Shown: positions 7,218 through 15,763 of the stretch, in pieces | How the letters are laid out: every line of letters starts with the position of its first letter | Position numbering within the stretch: the first letter of the stretch is position 1 | DNA from: JANXQZ01 sp038225555 | GTDB taxonomy: Bacteria > Acidobacteriota > Terriglobia > Bryobacterales > Bryobacteraceae | Length of the DNA stretch: 64,000 nt | Direction of reading: 5' to 3' | Assembly: GCA_038225555.1 (NCBI GenBank) | Contig: JBBRRB010000002.1 | Coordinates: forward strand, 273,884-337,883 | Made by a program: the position numbers and the translations under genes | Notes under the pieces: generated by a model | The model's database searches: none | What the model was told of the DNA's origin: nothing | Seen by the model: only the letters and a program-made list of their open reading frames with translations

Positions 7218-8369
7218 TTGACGCTCAGGATCGAGAAGTTGGTGTATGGCGGCGATGGACTCGCTCGCTCAGATGGCCGCGTCGTGCTCACTCCCTACGT
7301 GCTTCCGGGAGAACTGATCGAGGCCGAGTTGCGACACGCGAAGAGTGATTTGATGCGCGGCACCGTCGTCGACGTGCTGGAGGCGTCGGCGTCGAGAGTC
7401 GATCCTGCGTGTCCCTACTTCGGCCGCTGCGGAGGCTGTCATTATCAACACACAACGCATGAACAGCAGGTGGAGCAAAAGGCGCTGATCCTGCGGGAGG
7501 CGCTGCGCCGGGTGGGGCGGCTGGAGTTCGAAGGCGAGATCACAACTGTGAGCGGCGAGCCTTGGCATTACCGCAACCGCACTCAGTTGCATTTCGATAA
7601 GGGGAAGATGGGATACTTCGCAGCGGGGTCGCACGCGGTTGTATCCGTCGATCATTGTCCGATCTCATCTCCCAAACTGAACGATGCGATCGGAAGGCTT
7701 GCGCGGGATCTGCCCCACTATCGCGGGTTCGAAGCGACCGTCGAGCTTTTCACTAACGAGACGGATATGCAGGTACATATCTTGGACCGGGTCCCACACT
7801 CGGTGCGGCCGTTATTCGAAGAGCTTGGAACTAGCGAGCCTCTTGAGTATGGGGGGTTTCGAGTCAGTTGCGGATCTTTCTTTCAGGTCAATCGTCACCT
7901 TGTGGATCGGCTGGTGGAAATGGCGCTGGCGGATTCTTCAGGCGGTTCGGCTGTCGATCTTTACGCGGGCGTAGGGCTTTTTACGGTCGGGCTGGCGAGC
8001 CGGTTTGGGAACGTGGCTGCGGTGGAGTCCGGCAGCAGCGCGTTTCGCGATCTGGAGTGGAACATGCAAAGGGCTGGCTTGGCGGTGACTGCGGTGAAGA
8101 AGACGGCTGAAGAGTATTTGCCCTCGTTGGATGCCGCTCCGGATCTGATTGTGGCGGATCCGCCGCGCTCCGGGCTCGGCAGGGTGGTGATTTCGGAATT
8201 GCTTCGGCTGCGTGCTCCGGGGGTCACGATTGTGTCATGCGATCCGGCGACGCTTGCTCGGGATTTGGGTGCATTGGTTGGAGGGGGTTATCGGATTAAG
8301 GGGATGACACTGGTGGATTTGTTCCCTCAGACTTATCATTTGGAAACGGTGGTGCATCTGAGTCTGTAG
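7218..8369 (+). CDS. TrmA/RlmD-family RNA (uracil-5-)-methyltransferase
   Basis: 383 residues starting at TTG with AAGGG upstream. It has an N-terminal TRAM-like beta domain (residues 1-55), an iron-sulfur cysteine cluster (CPYFGRCGGC around residues 65-74 plus a later Cys in DHCPI), an SAM-binding motif AVDLYAGVGLFTVGLA, and the catalytic stretch DPPRSGLG followed by VSCDPATLARDL, whose cysteine (about residue 341) attacks C6 of the target uridine. It methylates C5 of uridine in rRNA or tRNA; which RNA cannot be decided from sequence alone. It is slightly shorter than E. coli RlmD (433 residues). Confidence 0.93.
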   Translation: MTLRIEKLVYGGDGLARSDGRVVLTPYVLPGELIEAELRHAKSDLMRGTVVDVLEASASRVDPACPYFGRCGGCHYQHTTHEQQVEQKALILREALRRVGRLEFEGEITTVSGEPWHYRNRTQLHFDKGKMGYFAAGSHAVVSVDHCPISSPKLNDAIGRLARDLPHYRGFEATVELFTNETDMQVHILDRVPHSVRPLFEELGTSEPLEYGGFRVSCGSFFQVNRHLVDRLVEMALADSSGGSAVDLYAGVGLFTVGLASRFGNVAAVESGSSAFRDLEWNMQRAGLAVTAVKKTAEEYLPSLDAAPDLIVADPPRSGLGRVVISELLRLRAPGVTIVSCDPATLARDLGALVGGGYRIKGMTLVDLFPQTYHLETVVHLSL

Positions 8370-8412
8370 CGACAGGAATACGATATCCACAGCTTCTCTA
8401 AGGAGACCCGCA

Positions 8413-8712
8413 ATGCCAATGGCAAATCCACCCCATCCAGGCCGGAGCATAAAATCCGCCTGCCTTGAACCACTGGGCCTGTCTGCAACAGCGGCCGCGA
8501 AAATTCTCGGCGTCACCCGTCAGGCGCTCAATAACGTGATCAGCGGAAAGTCCGGTATCAGCCCGGCAATGGCGATCCGCCTCACTAAGGCTTTCGGAAG
8601 CACCCCGGAAACCTGGCTGCAGATGCAGCTTGTCTACGATCTTGCGGAAGCTCGAAAGCAGGAAAGCAAGATTAGGGTTAAGAAATATCAGCCTGACGAG
8701 GTTCGTGCCTGA
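8413..8712 (+). CDS. higA: HigA-family antitoxin without a visible toxin partner
   Basis: 99 residues with an XRE-type helix-turn-helix (LSATAAAKILGVTRQALNNV) and the HigA/VapI pattern GRSIKSACLEPLGLS, SGISPAMAIRLTKAFGSTPE and TWLQMQLVYDLAEARK. A clear AAGGAGACC ribosome binding site precedes the ATG. HigA proteins normally neutralise the HigB mRNA-cleaving toxin encoded just upstream. Here the 43 bp upstream contain no HigB frame and the next gene is the RNA methyltransferase, so this is a solitary antitoxin or a stand-alone regulator. Confidence 0.9.
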   Translation: MPMANPPHPGRSIKSACLEPLGLSATAAAKILGVTRQALNNVISGKSGISPAMAIRLTKAFGSTPETWLQMQLVYDLAEARKQESKIRVKKYQPDEVRA

Positions 8713-8720
8713 CCCGTCGA

Positions 8721-10394
8721 TCAGCGAAAATACGGGTCCGGTTCCGGTATCGCGGCGCCGTCTTTGCGCGGTGACGAAGCTCCGTAATTCACCTTGGATT
8801 TCGCATCGTGCATCACAGCCTGTCCTCCGCCCATCCAGCCGGAATAATCTCCCATCACGCTCAGCCGATGCCCTCGCTTCATAAGCTCTTCACGCACGTT
8901 CTCTGGAACTCGACTCTCGATCCGCAAATCGCACCCGCCCAACGCAGCCTTCGTAAATCGGGGAGCTTCCAGCGCCATCTGAATATTCATCCCGTGGTCC
9001 GTCACGTTCGATACAAACTGCGCTTGCGCCTGGGCCTGATTCATTCCTCGCATAATGCCGAACCCGACATGCTGGCTCCCGCGCTGCATATAACCGGGAA
9101 TGATCGTGTGGAACGGACGCTTATGAGGAGCCAGCACATTCGCATCCTGGGGATTCAAACTGAACCCGCCGCCGCGATCGTGCAGAATGAATCCCATCCC
9201 ATCCACAGCGATCCCCGAGCCAAAAATATCCGAAATGCTTTGAATCCACGAAGCGATGTTGCCGTCCTTATCCACCGTGCTTAAGTACGTCGTGTTTCCA
9301 TGCCCTGCGGGAGGTTCGCCGGGCGTCACGTCGCAATTCGCCTTCTTTGCGTCGATCAGACTGGCTCGCTGTTTGGCGTACTCTTTCGACAACATTCCTT
9401 CCACGGGCATCTTCGAGAACTTGGGATCGCCGATGTACTTCTTCAGGTCTTGCGTCGCGAGCTTCTGGGCCTCGATCTTCACATGAAATGCATCCGCACC
9501 CGTTTGCGCGTACTCACCTAGAGGAAAGTTCTCCATGATGTTCAGCATCTCGAGCGTTCCGATGCCTTGCCCGTTCGGAGGCAACTGGAACACCTTCCAA
9601 TCGCGGTACTGCGTCGAGATTGGCTCAACCCATTCGGATTTATAGTCGCGCAAATCTTCAATGGTCATCGTTCCGCCCAGCCTCTGCGATGTCTTGAGCA
9701 GAGCCTCGCCGATAGGCCCGTTATAAAACGCCGATGCGCCCAACTCCGCGATCAGCCGGAAGCAGTGCGCCAACTCGGGGTTCTTGAACATTTCCCCAAC
9801 CTTGGGAGCGGAGCCGTTCGGCAGCAGCGCACGCCGGGCATTGTCGTCGCCGCTCAGCTTGTAGCTGGCGTTCTCCCAATCCCATTGGATCAATTCGGTT
9901 ACCGGGAATCCGTTCTCCGCATAGTAAATCGCCGGCTTAAACAGATCCTTCCAAGGCAGCTTCCCGAACCGTTTGTGGACCCGCTCCCATCCATCCACGC
10001 AGCCAGGAACTGTGACCGTGTGAATGCCGCTGGAGGGCATCGAGGAGAATCCCTCTTTATTGAGATACTCGACCGTCAGCTTTTTGGGGGCCCAGCCGCT
10101 CGCGTTGATGCCGTACAGTTTGCCCGTCTTCGCTTCCCATATAAGCGCGAACAGATCACCGCCCGGCCCATTCATCATCGGCTCCGTCAAACTGAGAACG
10201 GCGTTGGCCGCGATGGCCGCATCTACTGCGGAACCTCCGCGCGCTAGAATCTGCGCGCCCGCTTGCGATGCCAAAGTCTGAGCAGTGGCGACGATGCCGC
10301 GCGTGGTCATCACCATGGAGCGTGCCTGCGAACGCTCCTGAGCATGGATCAAAGCGGGGAATGCCATAAGAAAAAGGGGAGCCAAATGCCTCAT
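8721..10394 (-). CDS. ggt: Gamma-glutamyltransferase, secreted
   Basis: 557 residues with a signal peptide (MRHLAPLFLMAFPALIHA). The Ntn-hydrolase precursor pattern is complete: GMVVSP-like region ARGIVATAQTLASQAGAQIL, the large-subunit landmarks GGSAVDAAIAANAVLSLTEP and GGDLFA, and the autocleavage/nucleophile threonine in GHGNTTYLSTVDKDGN near residue 367. After self-cleavage the enzyme transfers or hydrolyses gamma-glutamyl groups of glutathione and related peptides in the periplasm. It diverges from the MFS gene at 10427 with 32 bp between starts. Several relatives in Acidobacteriota occur in multiple copies, so the exact substrate is open. Confidence 0.95.
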   Translation of the reverse strand: MRHLAPLFLMAFPALIHAQERSQARSMVMTTRGIVATAQTLASQAGAQILARGGSAVDAAIAANAVLSLTEPMMNGPGGDLFALIWEAKTGKLYGINASGWAPKKLTVEYLNKEGFSSMPSSGIHTVTVPGCVDGWERVHKRFGKLPWKDLFKPAIYYAENGFPVTELIQWDWENASYKLSGDDNARRALLPNGSAPKVGEMFKNPELAHCFRLIAELGASAFYNGPIGEALLKTSQRLGGTMTIEDLRDYKSEWVEPISTQYRDWKVFQLPPNGQGIGTLEMLNIMENFPLGEYAQTGADAFHVKIEAQKLATQDLKKYIGDPKFSKMPVEGMLSKEYAKQRASLIDAKKANCDVTPGEPPAGHGNTTYLSTVDKDGNIASWIQSISDIFGSGIAVDGMGFILHDRGGGFSLNPQDANVLAPHKRPFHTIIPGYMQRGSQHVGFGIMRGMNQAQAQAQFVSNVTDHGMNIQMALEAPRFTKAALGGCDLRIESRVPENVREELMKRGHRLSVMGDYSGWMGGGQAVMHDAKSKVNYGASSPRKDGAAIPEPDPYFR

Positions 10395-10426
10395 ATTCTA
10401 GATAGCTTTTACAGTACACTAGCAGG

Positions 10427-11704
10427 TTGACACCGATCGCGGAACGCACGCGGCGCAAGATCACTCGCCGACTGATCCCGTTCTTATTCGTCCTCTACAT
10501 CATTTCGTATCTTGATCGCGTGAACCTCAGCTACGCAGGGCTGGAGATGACCAGGGAGCTGCACTTTTCCAATGAGGTGTTCGGCTTCGGAGCGGGCATT
10601 TTCTTTCTGGGTTACGTGCTGCTCGAAATTCCCGGCACTATCCTTGTGGAGCTATGGAGCGCTCGAAAATGGATTGCCAGAATTCTGCTGAGCTGGGGAT
10701 TGGTCGCAGCCCTGACTGGCCTGATCCATACCAAGCAGGAATTCTATTGGGCGCGCTTCCTGCTGGGAGTGGCCGAGGCCGGGTTCTTCCCGGGCGTGAT
10801 CGTTTACCTCACCCACTGGTTCCGCGCTGAGGACCGGGCCAAGGCAGTCGGGATGTTCATGGCTGCGATCCCGGTCTCGCAAATCCTCGGATCGCCGATC
10901 TCCGCTGGCCTGATGAAGATCCACTGGTTCGGCTACGCGGGATGGCGCTGGCTGTTGATCCTGGAAGGGGTCCCTGCAATCGTGTTCGGCTTCATAACGC
11001 TTTACTACTTGACTGATCGGCCGAGCGAAGCCAAGTGGCTGTCCGAAGAGGAACGCAACTGGATCACAGGCGAACTTGATCGCGAGCGTTCAGCAGGCGC
11101 CCAGCGCACACCGGGCGTTTGGAGGGCGTTTTTCCAACGCGATGTGATCCTGTTAACCTTGGCGTATTTCTGCGGCAACAATATTTCATATGGCTTCACT
11201 CTGTGGTTGCCCAAGATGATGCAGAAACTGTCGGGGTTCAGTCCTTTCGAAGTCACGCTGCTAGCCGCGATTCCGTTCGTGGCCACTTGGCCTTTCATGC
11301 TGCTGATGGGCTGGAGTTCAGACCGGACGCGCGAACGGCGCTGGCATACAGCCGGTCCGTTGTTCATGGCCGCGGCCGGACTCGGAATTACGCGGATCAC
11401 GGATAACGTTTGGATCGGCTTGCTGGCATTCACTTTGGCCGGGATGGGAATCTATGGCCGGCTGCCTGCGTTCTGGGCTTTGCCGAACGCGTTACTTTCG
11501 GGGACGTCGGCCGCCGCTGTCATCGGGTTTATCAACTGCGTGGGGAACATTGGGGGCTTTGCGGGTCCTTATGCGGTGGGATTTCTGACCGACAAGACCG
11601 GCACGTATGCAGCGGGAGTGCTTTATCTGATCGGGTCAGCTTTGTTGGGTGCAGTGATGGTATTGCTAGTTAAGCCCGCGCGAACAAGAGCAACGTCATC
11701 TTAG
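10427..11704 (+). CDS. MFS transporter, anion:cation symporter (ACS) type
   Basis: 425 residues with 12 predicted membrane helices. The N-terminus RLIPFLFVLYIISYLDRVNL and the loop LVELWSARKWIARI are characteristic of the ACS family, which includes glucarate, hexuronate, phthalate and tartrate permeases. The start is a TTG at 10427; there is no strong ribosome binding site. It should import an organic acid by proton symport. The neighbours (gamma-glutamyltransferase, divergent; feoB, convergent with an 8-base overlap) give no hint of substrate. Confidence 0.92.
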   Translation: MTPIAERTRRKITRRLIPFLFVLYIISYLDRVNLSYAGLEMTRELHFSNEVFGFGAGIFFLGYVLLEIPGTILVELWSARKWIARILLSWGLVAALTGLIHTKQEFYWARFLLGVAEAGFFPGVIVYLTHWFRAEDRAKAVGMFMAAIPVSQILGSPISAGLMKIHWFGYAGWRWLLILEGVPAIVFGFITLYYLTDRPSEAKWLSEEERNWITGELDRERSAGAQRTPGVWRAFFQRDVILLTLAYFCGNNISYGFTLWLPKMMQKLSGFSPFEVTLLAAIPFVATWPFMLLMGWSSDRTRERRWHTAGPLFMAAAGLGITRITDNVWIGLLAFTLAGMGIYGRLPAFWALPNALLSGTSAAAVIGFINCVGNIGGFAGPYAVGFLTDKTGTYAAGVLYLIGSALLGAVMVLLVKPARTRATSS

Positions 11705-13633
11705 GATTGCAGCCACAACCGTCGAAGTCTGAAGAAGCAAGTGATTCGTGACGAAAGCCGCTACATAGGCCAGAAACGTCATGTAAGAGAACTGCAAAAT
11801 TGGCCATTTCCAGCCTCCTGACTCGCGCCGCACAACCGCAATCGTCGACATGCACTGCATCGCGAACGCAAAGAAAATAAGCAGCGCTACTGCCCCGCCC
11901 GGAGTCAAGTCGCTCTTGAGCGCCTTCTGCAACCCTTCGGATTGCGCCGTTCCCTCCATGCCATAGATAGTGCCCAGTGTTCCGACAATCACTTCCCTCG
12001 CGGCCAGCGATGTAATCAGTCCAATGCCAATCTTCCAGTTGAAGCCGAGCGGCTTCAGCACTGGCTCTACTGAATGTCCGATCATGCCTGCGAAGCTGTT
12101 GCCGATCTCGGGTGCCTTGCCGTCATGAAGCGGGAGGTGCGCGGAAATCCAGAGCACGACGGAAACAGTAAGGATCACGGTGCCGGCGCGTCGCAGGAAT
12201 ACCTTTGACCGGTCCACCAAGCGCAGCCCGAGTGACCGCAGGGTGGGCCAGCGATAGGGCGGCATTTCCAGCATGAACGAGCTCTTCTCGCTCTTGAGGA
12301 TGGACGATTTCAGCAGCCGGGCAGTCCCGATGGCGGCGACAAAACCGAGAACGTACAGTCCGAGCAGCACGGCCCCCTGAGTTCGAAGAAATGGGCCGAG
12401 CAGAGGCTTGTCCTGAATGAACGCTGCTATCAGGAGAGTGTAAACAGGCAGGCGCGCGGAGCAGGTCATCAGCGGAGCGATCATGATGGTCGCCAGGCGG
12501 TCGCGCTTGTTCTCGATCGTTCTGGTGGCCATGATCGCGGGAATGGCGCAGGCGTAGGCTGAAATGAGCGGAATGAACGACTTGCCCTGCAGCCCGAATT
12601 TGGCCATCGTGCGGTCGGCGATCAGGGCTGCGCGCGCCAGGTAGCCCGAATCCTCCAGAATGCCGATGAAGAGAAACAGAATGAGAATCTGGGGCAGGAA
12701 AACGATCACCGAACCCACTCCGCTCCACACGCCTTCGATCAATAAGGATCGAAAGATGGAGTCCGGCAGCATCGTGCTCAGCCAGCTTCCAGAACTCTGG
12801 ACCGTCGCTGTGAGAGAGTCCATGATCGGCTTCGCGCCGGAAAAGATCGTCTGAAAGACTCCGATTACAACCGCTAAAAAGATCAGCGGGCCAGCCACAG
12901 GGTGGAGAAAAACGGAATCGAGCCGACGCGTCCAAAGAGGCGGTTCAGGCGCCAGATAGCTGGAATCGCTGCCGACCTGCTGCGCCCAACTGCGGCACTT
13001 CGGAATGTCCTGCAGAATGGGAAGTTCTACTTTCGGCTTAGAGACATGGCTGCGCCCATCCGCAGTTCCCTCAATGAACTGGAGGACTTTCTCGATTCCA
13101 GTGCCTTTCGCCGCGCTGATGAGAGCAACGGGTGCCCCAAGCTGACAGGAGAGTTCGGGAATGTCGATGCTGCCGCCGCGCGACGCCAAATCGTCGGCCA
13201 TGTTTAAAATGACCAGCGTCGGCAAATTCAAAGCCAAAATCGGAGCGGCCAGGAGCAGGTGCCGACCGAGATTCGTGCAATCCAGTATCAAAAGCACTGC
13301 GTCGGGTTTCGGCACGCCTTGCATTTGGCCGTTGAGCACATCGCGCGTGACTCGCTCGTCTTCTGAGCGGGCATCCAAGCTGTAGACCCCCGGCAGGTCG
13401 ATCATCGTGATCTCGCGGCTGTTGCCTAGTCTGGCTCGCCCAACGCGCTGCTCCACCGTGACCCCCGGAAAGTTGGCCACCTTCTGACGAAGTCCCGTTA
13501 AACGGTTAAAGAGCGTGGATTTACCGGAGTTTGGCGGCCCAACCAGAGCAATCACGTGAGAGGTGGCAGCTTGCCCAGGCATCGGGGGCAGAGCTACGGC
13601 TGCACACCCGGAACAATTGCCGCACTCACTCAT
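11696..13633 (-). CDS. feoB: Ferrous iron transport protein B
   Basis: 645 residues. The N-terminal G domain has G1 (GPPNSGKSTLFNR), G2/G3 (FPGVTVE and DLPGVYSL) and G4 (NMAD), and is followed by the paired Gate regions (ILILFLFIGILEDSGYLARA, FIPLISAYACAIPAIMATRT) and ATMMIAPLMTCSARLPVY-like motifs of the ferrous-iron permease. A short cysteine motif at the N-terminus (CGNCSGC) could bind metal or sense redox state. It imports Fe(II) across the inner membrane. The first four bases overlap the feoA stop (ATGA), so the two are translationally coupled. Confidence 0.97.
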   Translation of the reverse strand: MSECGNCSGCAAVALPPMPGQAATSHVIALVGPPNSGKSTLFNRLTGLRQKVANFPGVTVEQRVGRARLGNSREITMIDLPGVYSLDARSEDERVTRDVLNGQMQGVPKPDAVLLILDCTNLGRHLLLAAPILALNLPTLVILNMADDLASRGGSIDIPELSCQLGAPVALISAAKGTGIEKVLQFIEGTADGRSHVSKPKVELPILQDIPKCRSWAQQVGSDSSYLAPEPPLWTRRLDSVFLHPVAGPLIFLAVVIGVFQTIFSGAKPIMDSLTATVQSSGSWLSTMLPDSIFRSLLIEGVWSGVGSVIVFLPQILILFLFIGILEDSGYLARAALIADRTMAKFGLQGKSFIPLISAYACAIPAIMATRTIENKRDRLATIMIAPLMTCSARLPVYTLLIAAFIQDKPLLGPFLRTQGAVLLGLYVLGFVAAIGTARLLKSSILKSEKSSFMLEMPPYRWPTLRSLGLRLVDRSKVFLRRAGTVILTVSVVLWISAHLPLHDGKAPEIGNSFAGMIGHSVEPVLKPLGFNWKIGIGLITSLAAREVIVGTLGTIYGMEGTAQSEGLQKALKSDLTPGGAVALLIFFAFAMQCMSTIAVVRRESGGWKWPILQFSYMTFLAYVAAFVTNHLLLQTSTVVAAILR

Positions 13634-13953
13634 GCAATTTTCTTCTTACGTAAAATTAGATGCTTGGCTGTCTCTCGCCGGATCGCGATTTCCGAGCCAT
13701 CCACGCGATAGACGCGGGGTTCACCACCGGGAGCGCTGCGGGCCGGCTCGACCGTATTGCCTGGAACGAAGCCTAACTCCATCAATCGCTTGGAGACTTC
13801 GTCAGGCAGGTCCAGATGGTCGAGGACGCCTTGTTCGCCAAACTCGAGCTCACTCAGGTTTGCCGCAGACGATACCCGTCTGTTGGCGCGCCTTTTGAAA
13901 CCGAGTTGCAGCATGACCTCAGTATCGAATGTGCGTTTCGACCAAGTCAACAT
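13630..13953 (-). CDS. feoA: Ferrous iron transport protein A
   Basis: 107 residues; the SH3-like FeoA domain is recognised by the LPDEVSKRLMELGFVPGNTV core and the strand YRVDGSEIAIRRETAKHLIL. FeoA is a small cytoplasmic partner needed for full FeoB activity. The start could be the ATG at 13953 or the internal one at 13914; neither has a textbook ribosome binding site. The feoAB operon is likely controlled by iron, but I see no confident Fur box in the 122 bp before hsp20. A Fur-family gene lies at 46285, far from here. Confidence 0.92.
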   Translation of the reverse strand: MLTWSKRTFDTEVMLQLGFKRRANRRVSSAANLSELEFGEQGVLDHLDLPDEVSKRLMELGFVPGNTVEPARSAPGGEPRVYRVDGSEIAIRRETAKHLILRKKKIA

Positions 13954-14013
13954 CTCAGAAGAATAAACACGACCAATTTGGTCTTAGTTCCGTTTTGCGG
14001 CGCGTTTTAATAC

Positions 14014-14042
14014 TTGACATTAAGACACTACGGTTATATATT
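14014..14042 (+). promoter_or_regulatory. Sigma-70-type promoter of hsp20
   Basis: TTGACA (14014-14019) and TATATT (14037-14042) are separated by exactly 17 bases, close to the housekeeping consensus. The transcript would start near 14049, leaving a leader of about 27 bases with AAGGAAGA before the hsp20 ATG. No CIRCE element is evident. Confidence 0.75.
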
Positions 14043-14075
14043 GTAGTTGTAGTTAGATTCAAGGAAGAACAAAAC

Positions 14076-14510
14076 ATGCCAACTCTAAAATTCAACCCGT
14101 TTGATCTGGAAAGCTTCCCCGGAGGTTTGCGCCTCTTTCACGACACCGTGAACCACCTTCTCAGCGAGCCCGGTTCCCGCCCCTGGACTCCTGCCGTGGA
14201 TATCTTCGAAACCGAGAATGACCTCATTCTCAAAGCCGACCTGCCGGAAGTGGATATGCAGGATATCAAGATTAAGATCGAAAACGGTACCCTGTCTTTG
14301 AGCGGCGAACGGAAATTCGAGAAGAACGAAAACCAAACAGGCTTCCACCGGATCGAGCGAAGCTACGGATCGTTCGTACGCTACTTCACGCTCCCCGACA
14401 CCGTGGACGCCGAGAAGGTGCACGCACGTCTGGCTGCGGGTGTTTTAACCATCTCGCTGCCCAAGAAAGAAGTGGCTAAGCCGAAGACGATCACAGTTCA
14501 AGTCAATTAA
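14076..14510 (+). CDS. Small heat shock protein, Hsp20/alpha-crystallin family
   Basis: 144 residues from the ATG at 14076, chosen because it follows AAGGAAGA and a strong promoter; an upstream extension to 13929 would run through the promoter. The alpha-crystallin domain covers about residues 40-140, with PAVDIFETENDLILKADLPE at its beginning, IKIENGTLSLSGER in the middle and the A-x3-G-V-L signature (AAGVLTISLPK) near the end. It works as an ATP-independent holdase that binds unfolding proteins in the cytoplasm. The gene is monocistronic, with its own promoter and terminator. Confidence 0.96.
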   Translation: MPTLKFNPFDLESFPGGLRLFHDTVNHLLSEPGSRPWTPAVDIFETENDLILKADLPEVDMQDIKIKIENGTLSLSGERKFEKNENQTGFHRIERSYGSFVRYFTLPDTVDAEKVHARLAAGVLTISLPKKEVAKPKTITVQVN

Positions 14511-14532
14511 GACCTAAGCATCGCGATGCGCC

Positions 14533-14564
14533 AACGGCGGGCCAACGAGCCCGCCGTTTTTTTT
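14533..14564 (+). terminator. Rho-independent terminator of hsp20
   Basis: A perfect ten-base-pair stem (AACGGCGGGC with GCCCGCCGTT), loop CAACGA, then a run of eight T. It lies 22 bases after the hsp20 stop and before the methyltransferase gene at 14589. Confidence 0.95.
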
Positions 14565-14588
14565 GGTTCGCTAGACTTGAAGTGCTGA

Positions 14589-15749
14589 ATGCATACTGTT
14601 CGTATTAGTAAGAAAGGGGCGGGACGAGTCGCTTCGGGCCACCCCTGGATTTTTTCAAGCGACGTAACTGAGCGGGGCGAAGCGCAGCCTGGCGATGTTG
14701 TCAGCGTGATGGATCCTGCTGGCCGTACGCTTGGAGCGGCGCACTACAGCTCCACTTCCCAGATCACGTTGCGCCTCCTTACCGACCGGGTTGAGCCGCT
14801 TGATCGAGCGTTTTTCCTGCGGCGCATCGCCTCCGCCGAAGCGCACCGCAAACGAATTGTCCGCGATTCCGACTCCTATCGGCTCATTCACGGAGAAGGC
14901 GATCAGTTGCCTGGCCTGGTAATTGATCGATATGGCGACTTCTTCACGATCCAGACACTCGATCAGGGAATGGACCGGGCCAAGGCCGATATCGTCAGTT
15001 GTCTCGAAGAACTCTTCTCGCCACGCGGGATTGTCGAACGAAACGATGTTGCCGTGCGGAAGCACGAATCGCTCCCGCTAACATCGGGCATTCTGTTCGG
15101 CGAAATTCCCGAACGCGTCGACATTCGCATGAACGGGATGAACCTCCAGTGCGATCTGCTGAAGGGTCAGAAAACGGGCGTGTTCTTAGACCAGCGCGAA
15201 AACTATGCCGCCGCTGCGCGCTACTCGCATGGCGAGGCACTCGACTGTTTTACTTCCACTGGCGGGTTTGCACTGCACATGGCCAAGCACTGCCAATCGG
15301 TTGAGGCGGTGGATAGTTCCGAGGCTGCTCTCAAGACTGCCGCGTTCAACCGGGACGCGAACGGGATCGGGAACGTGGAGTTTCGGGAGGCGGATGCATT
15401 CGAATTGCTGGCGGGGTATTCGTCTGCGCGAAGGCAGTTCAACACCGTGGTGCTGGATCCGCCCGCCTTTGCCAAATCAAGGCATCATCTCGAACCCGCC
15501 CTGCGAGCTTATAAAGAGATTAACCTGAAGGCGCTTCGACTGCTCCCGGTCGGCGGGATTCTGGTGACTTGCTCGTGCTCTCACCATTTGAGCGAAGCAA
15601 CCTTCTTTGAAGTGGTCGCGGATGCATCGCTGGATGCGGGAAGGAAACTGCGGGTGCTGGAAAGGCGGACACAGAGCCAGGACCATCCCATTCTGCTGAC
15701 GGTCCCGGAAACTCTGTATCTAAAGTGCCTGATCCTGGAAGTGGTTTAA
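14589..15749 (+). CDS. RlmI-family 23S rRNA (cytosine-5-)-methyltransferase
   Basis: 386 residues. A PUA RNA-binding domain occupies about residues 1-75 (GHPWIFSSDV). The central part has KGQKTGVFLDQREN, a hallmark of the RlmI/RlmK-like group. The SAM-binding Rossmann motif ALDCFTSTGGFALHMA is followed by the catalytic motif DPPAFAKS and VTCSCSHHLS, where cysteines act in m5C formation. Relatives methylate C1962 of 23S rRNA. It is transcribed away from hsp20 after a strong terminator and converges on the TonB receptor gene with 14 bp between stops. Confidence 0.93.
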   Translation: MHTVRISKKGAGRVASGHPWIFSSDVTERGEAQPGDVVSVMDPAGRTLGAAHYSSTSQITLRLLTDRVEPLDRAFFLRRIASAEAHRKRIVRDSDSYRLIHGEGDQLPGLVIDRYGDFFTIQTLDQGMDRAKADIVSCLEELFSPRGIVERNDVAVRKHESLPLTSGILFGEIPERVDIRMNGMNLQCDLLKGQKTGVFLDQRENYAAAARYSHGEALDCFTSTGGFALHMAKHCQSVEAVDSSEAALKTAAFNRDANGIGNVEFREADAFELLAGYSSARRQFNTVVLDPPAFAKSRHHLEPALRAYKEINLKALRLLPVGGILVTCSCSHHLSEATFFEVVADASLDAGRKLRVLERRTQSQDHPILLTVPETLYLKCLILEVV

Positions 15750-15763
15750 AGCCGACTCCCGTC

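Noticed and set aside
9567..10247. Plus-strand open frame of 226 codons inside gamma-glutamyltransferase
   Set aside because: Antisense shadow of ggt without any motif.
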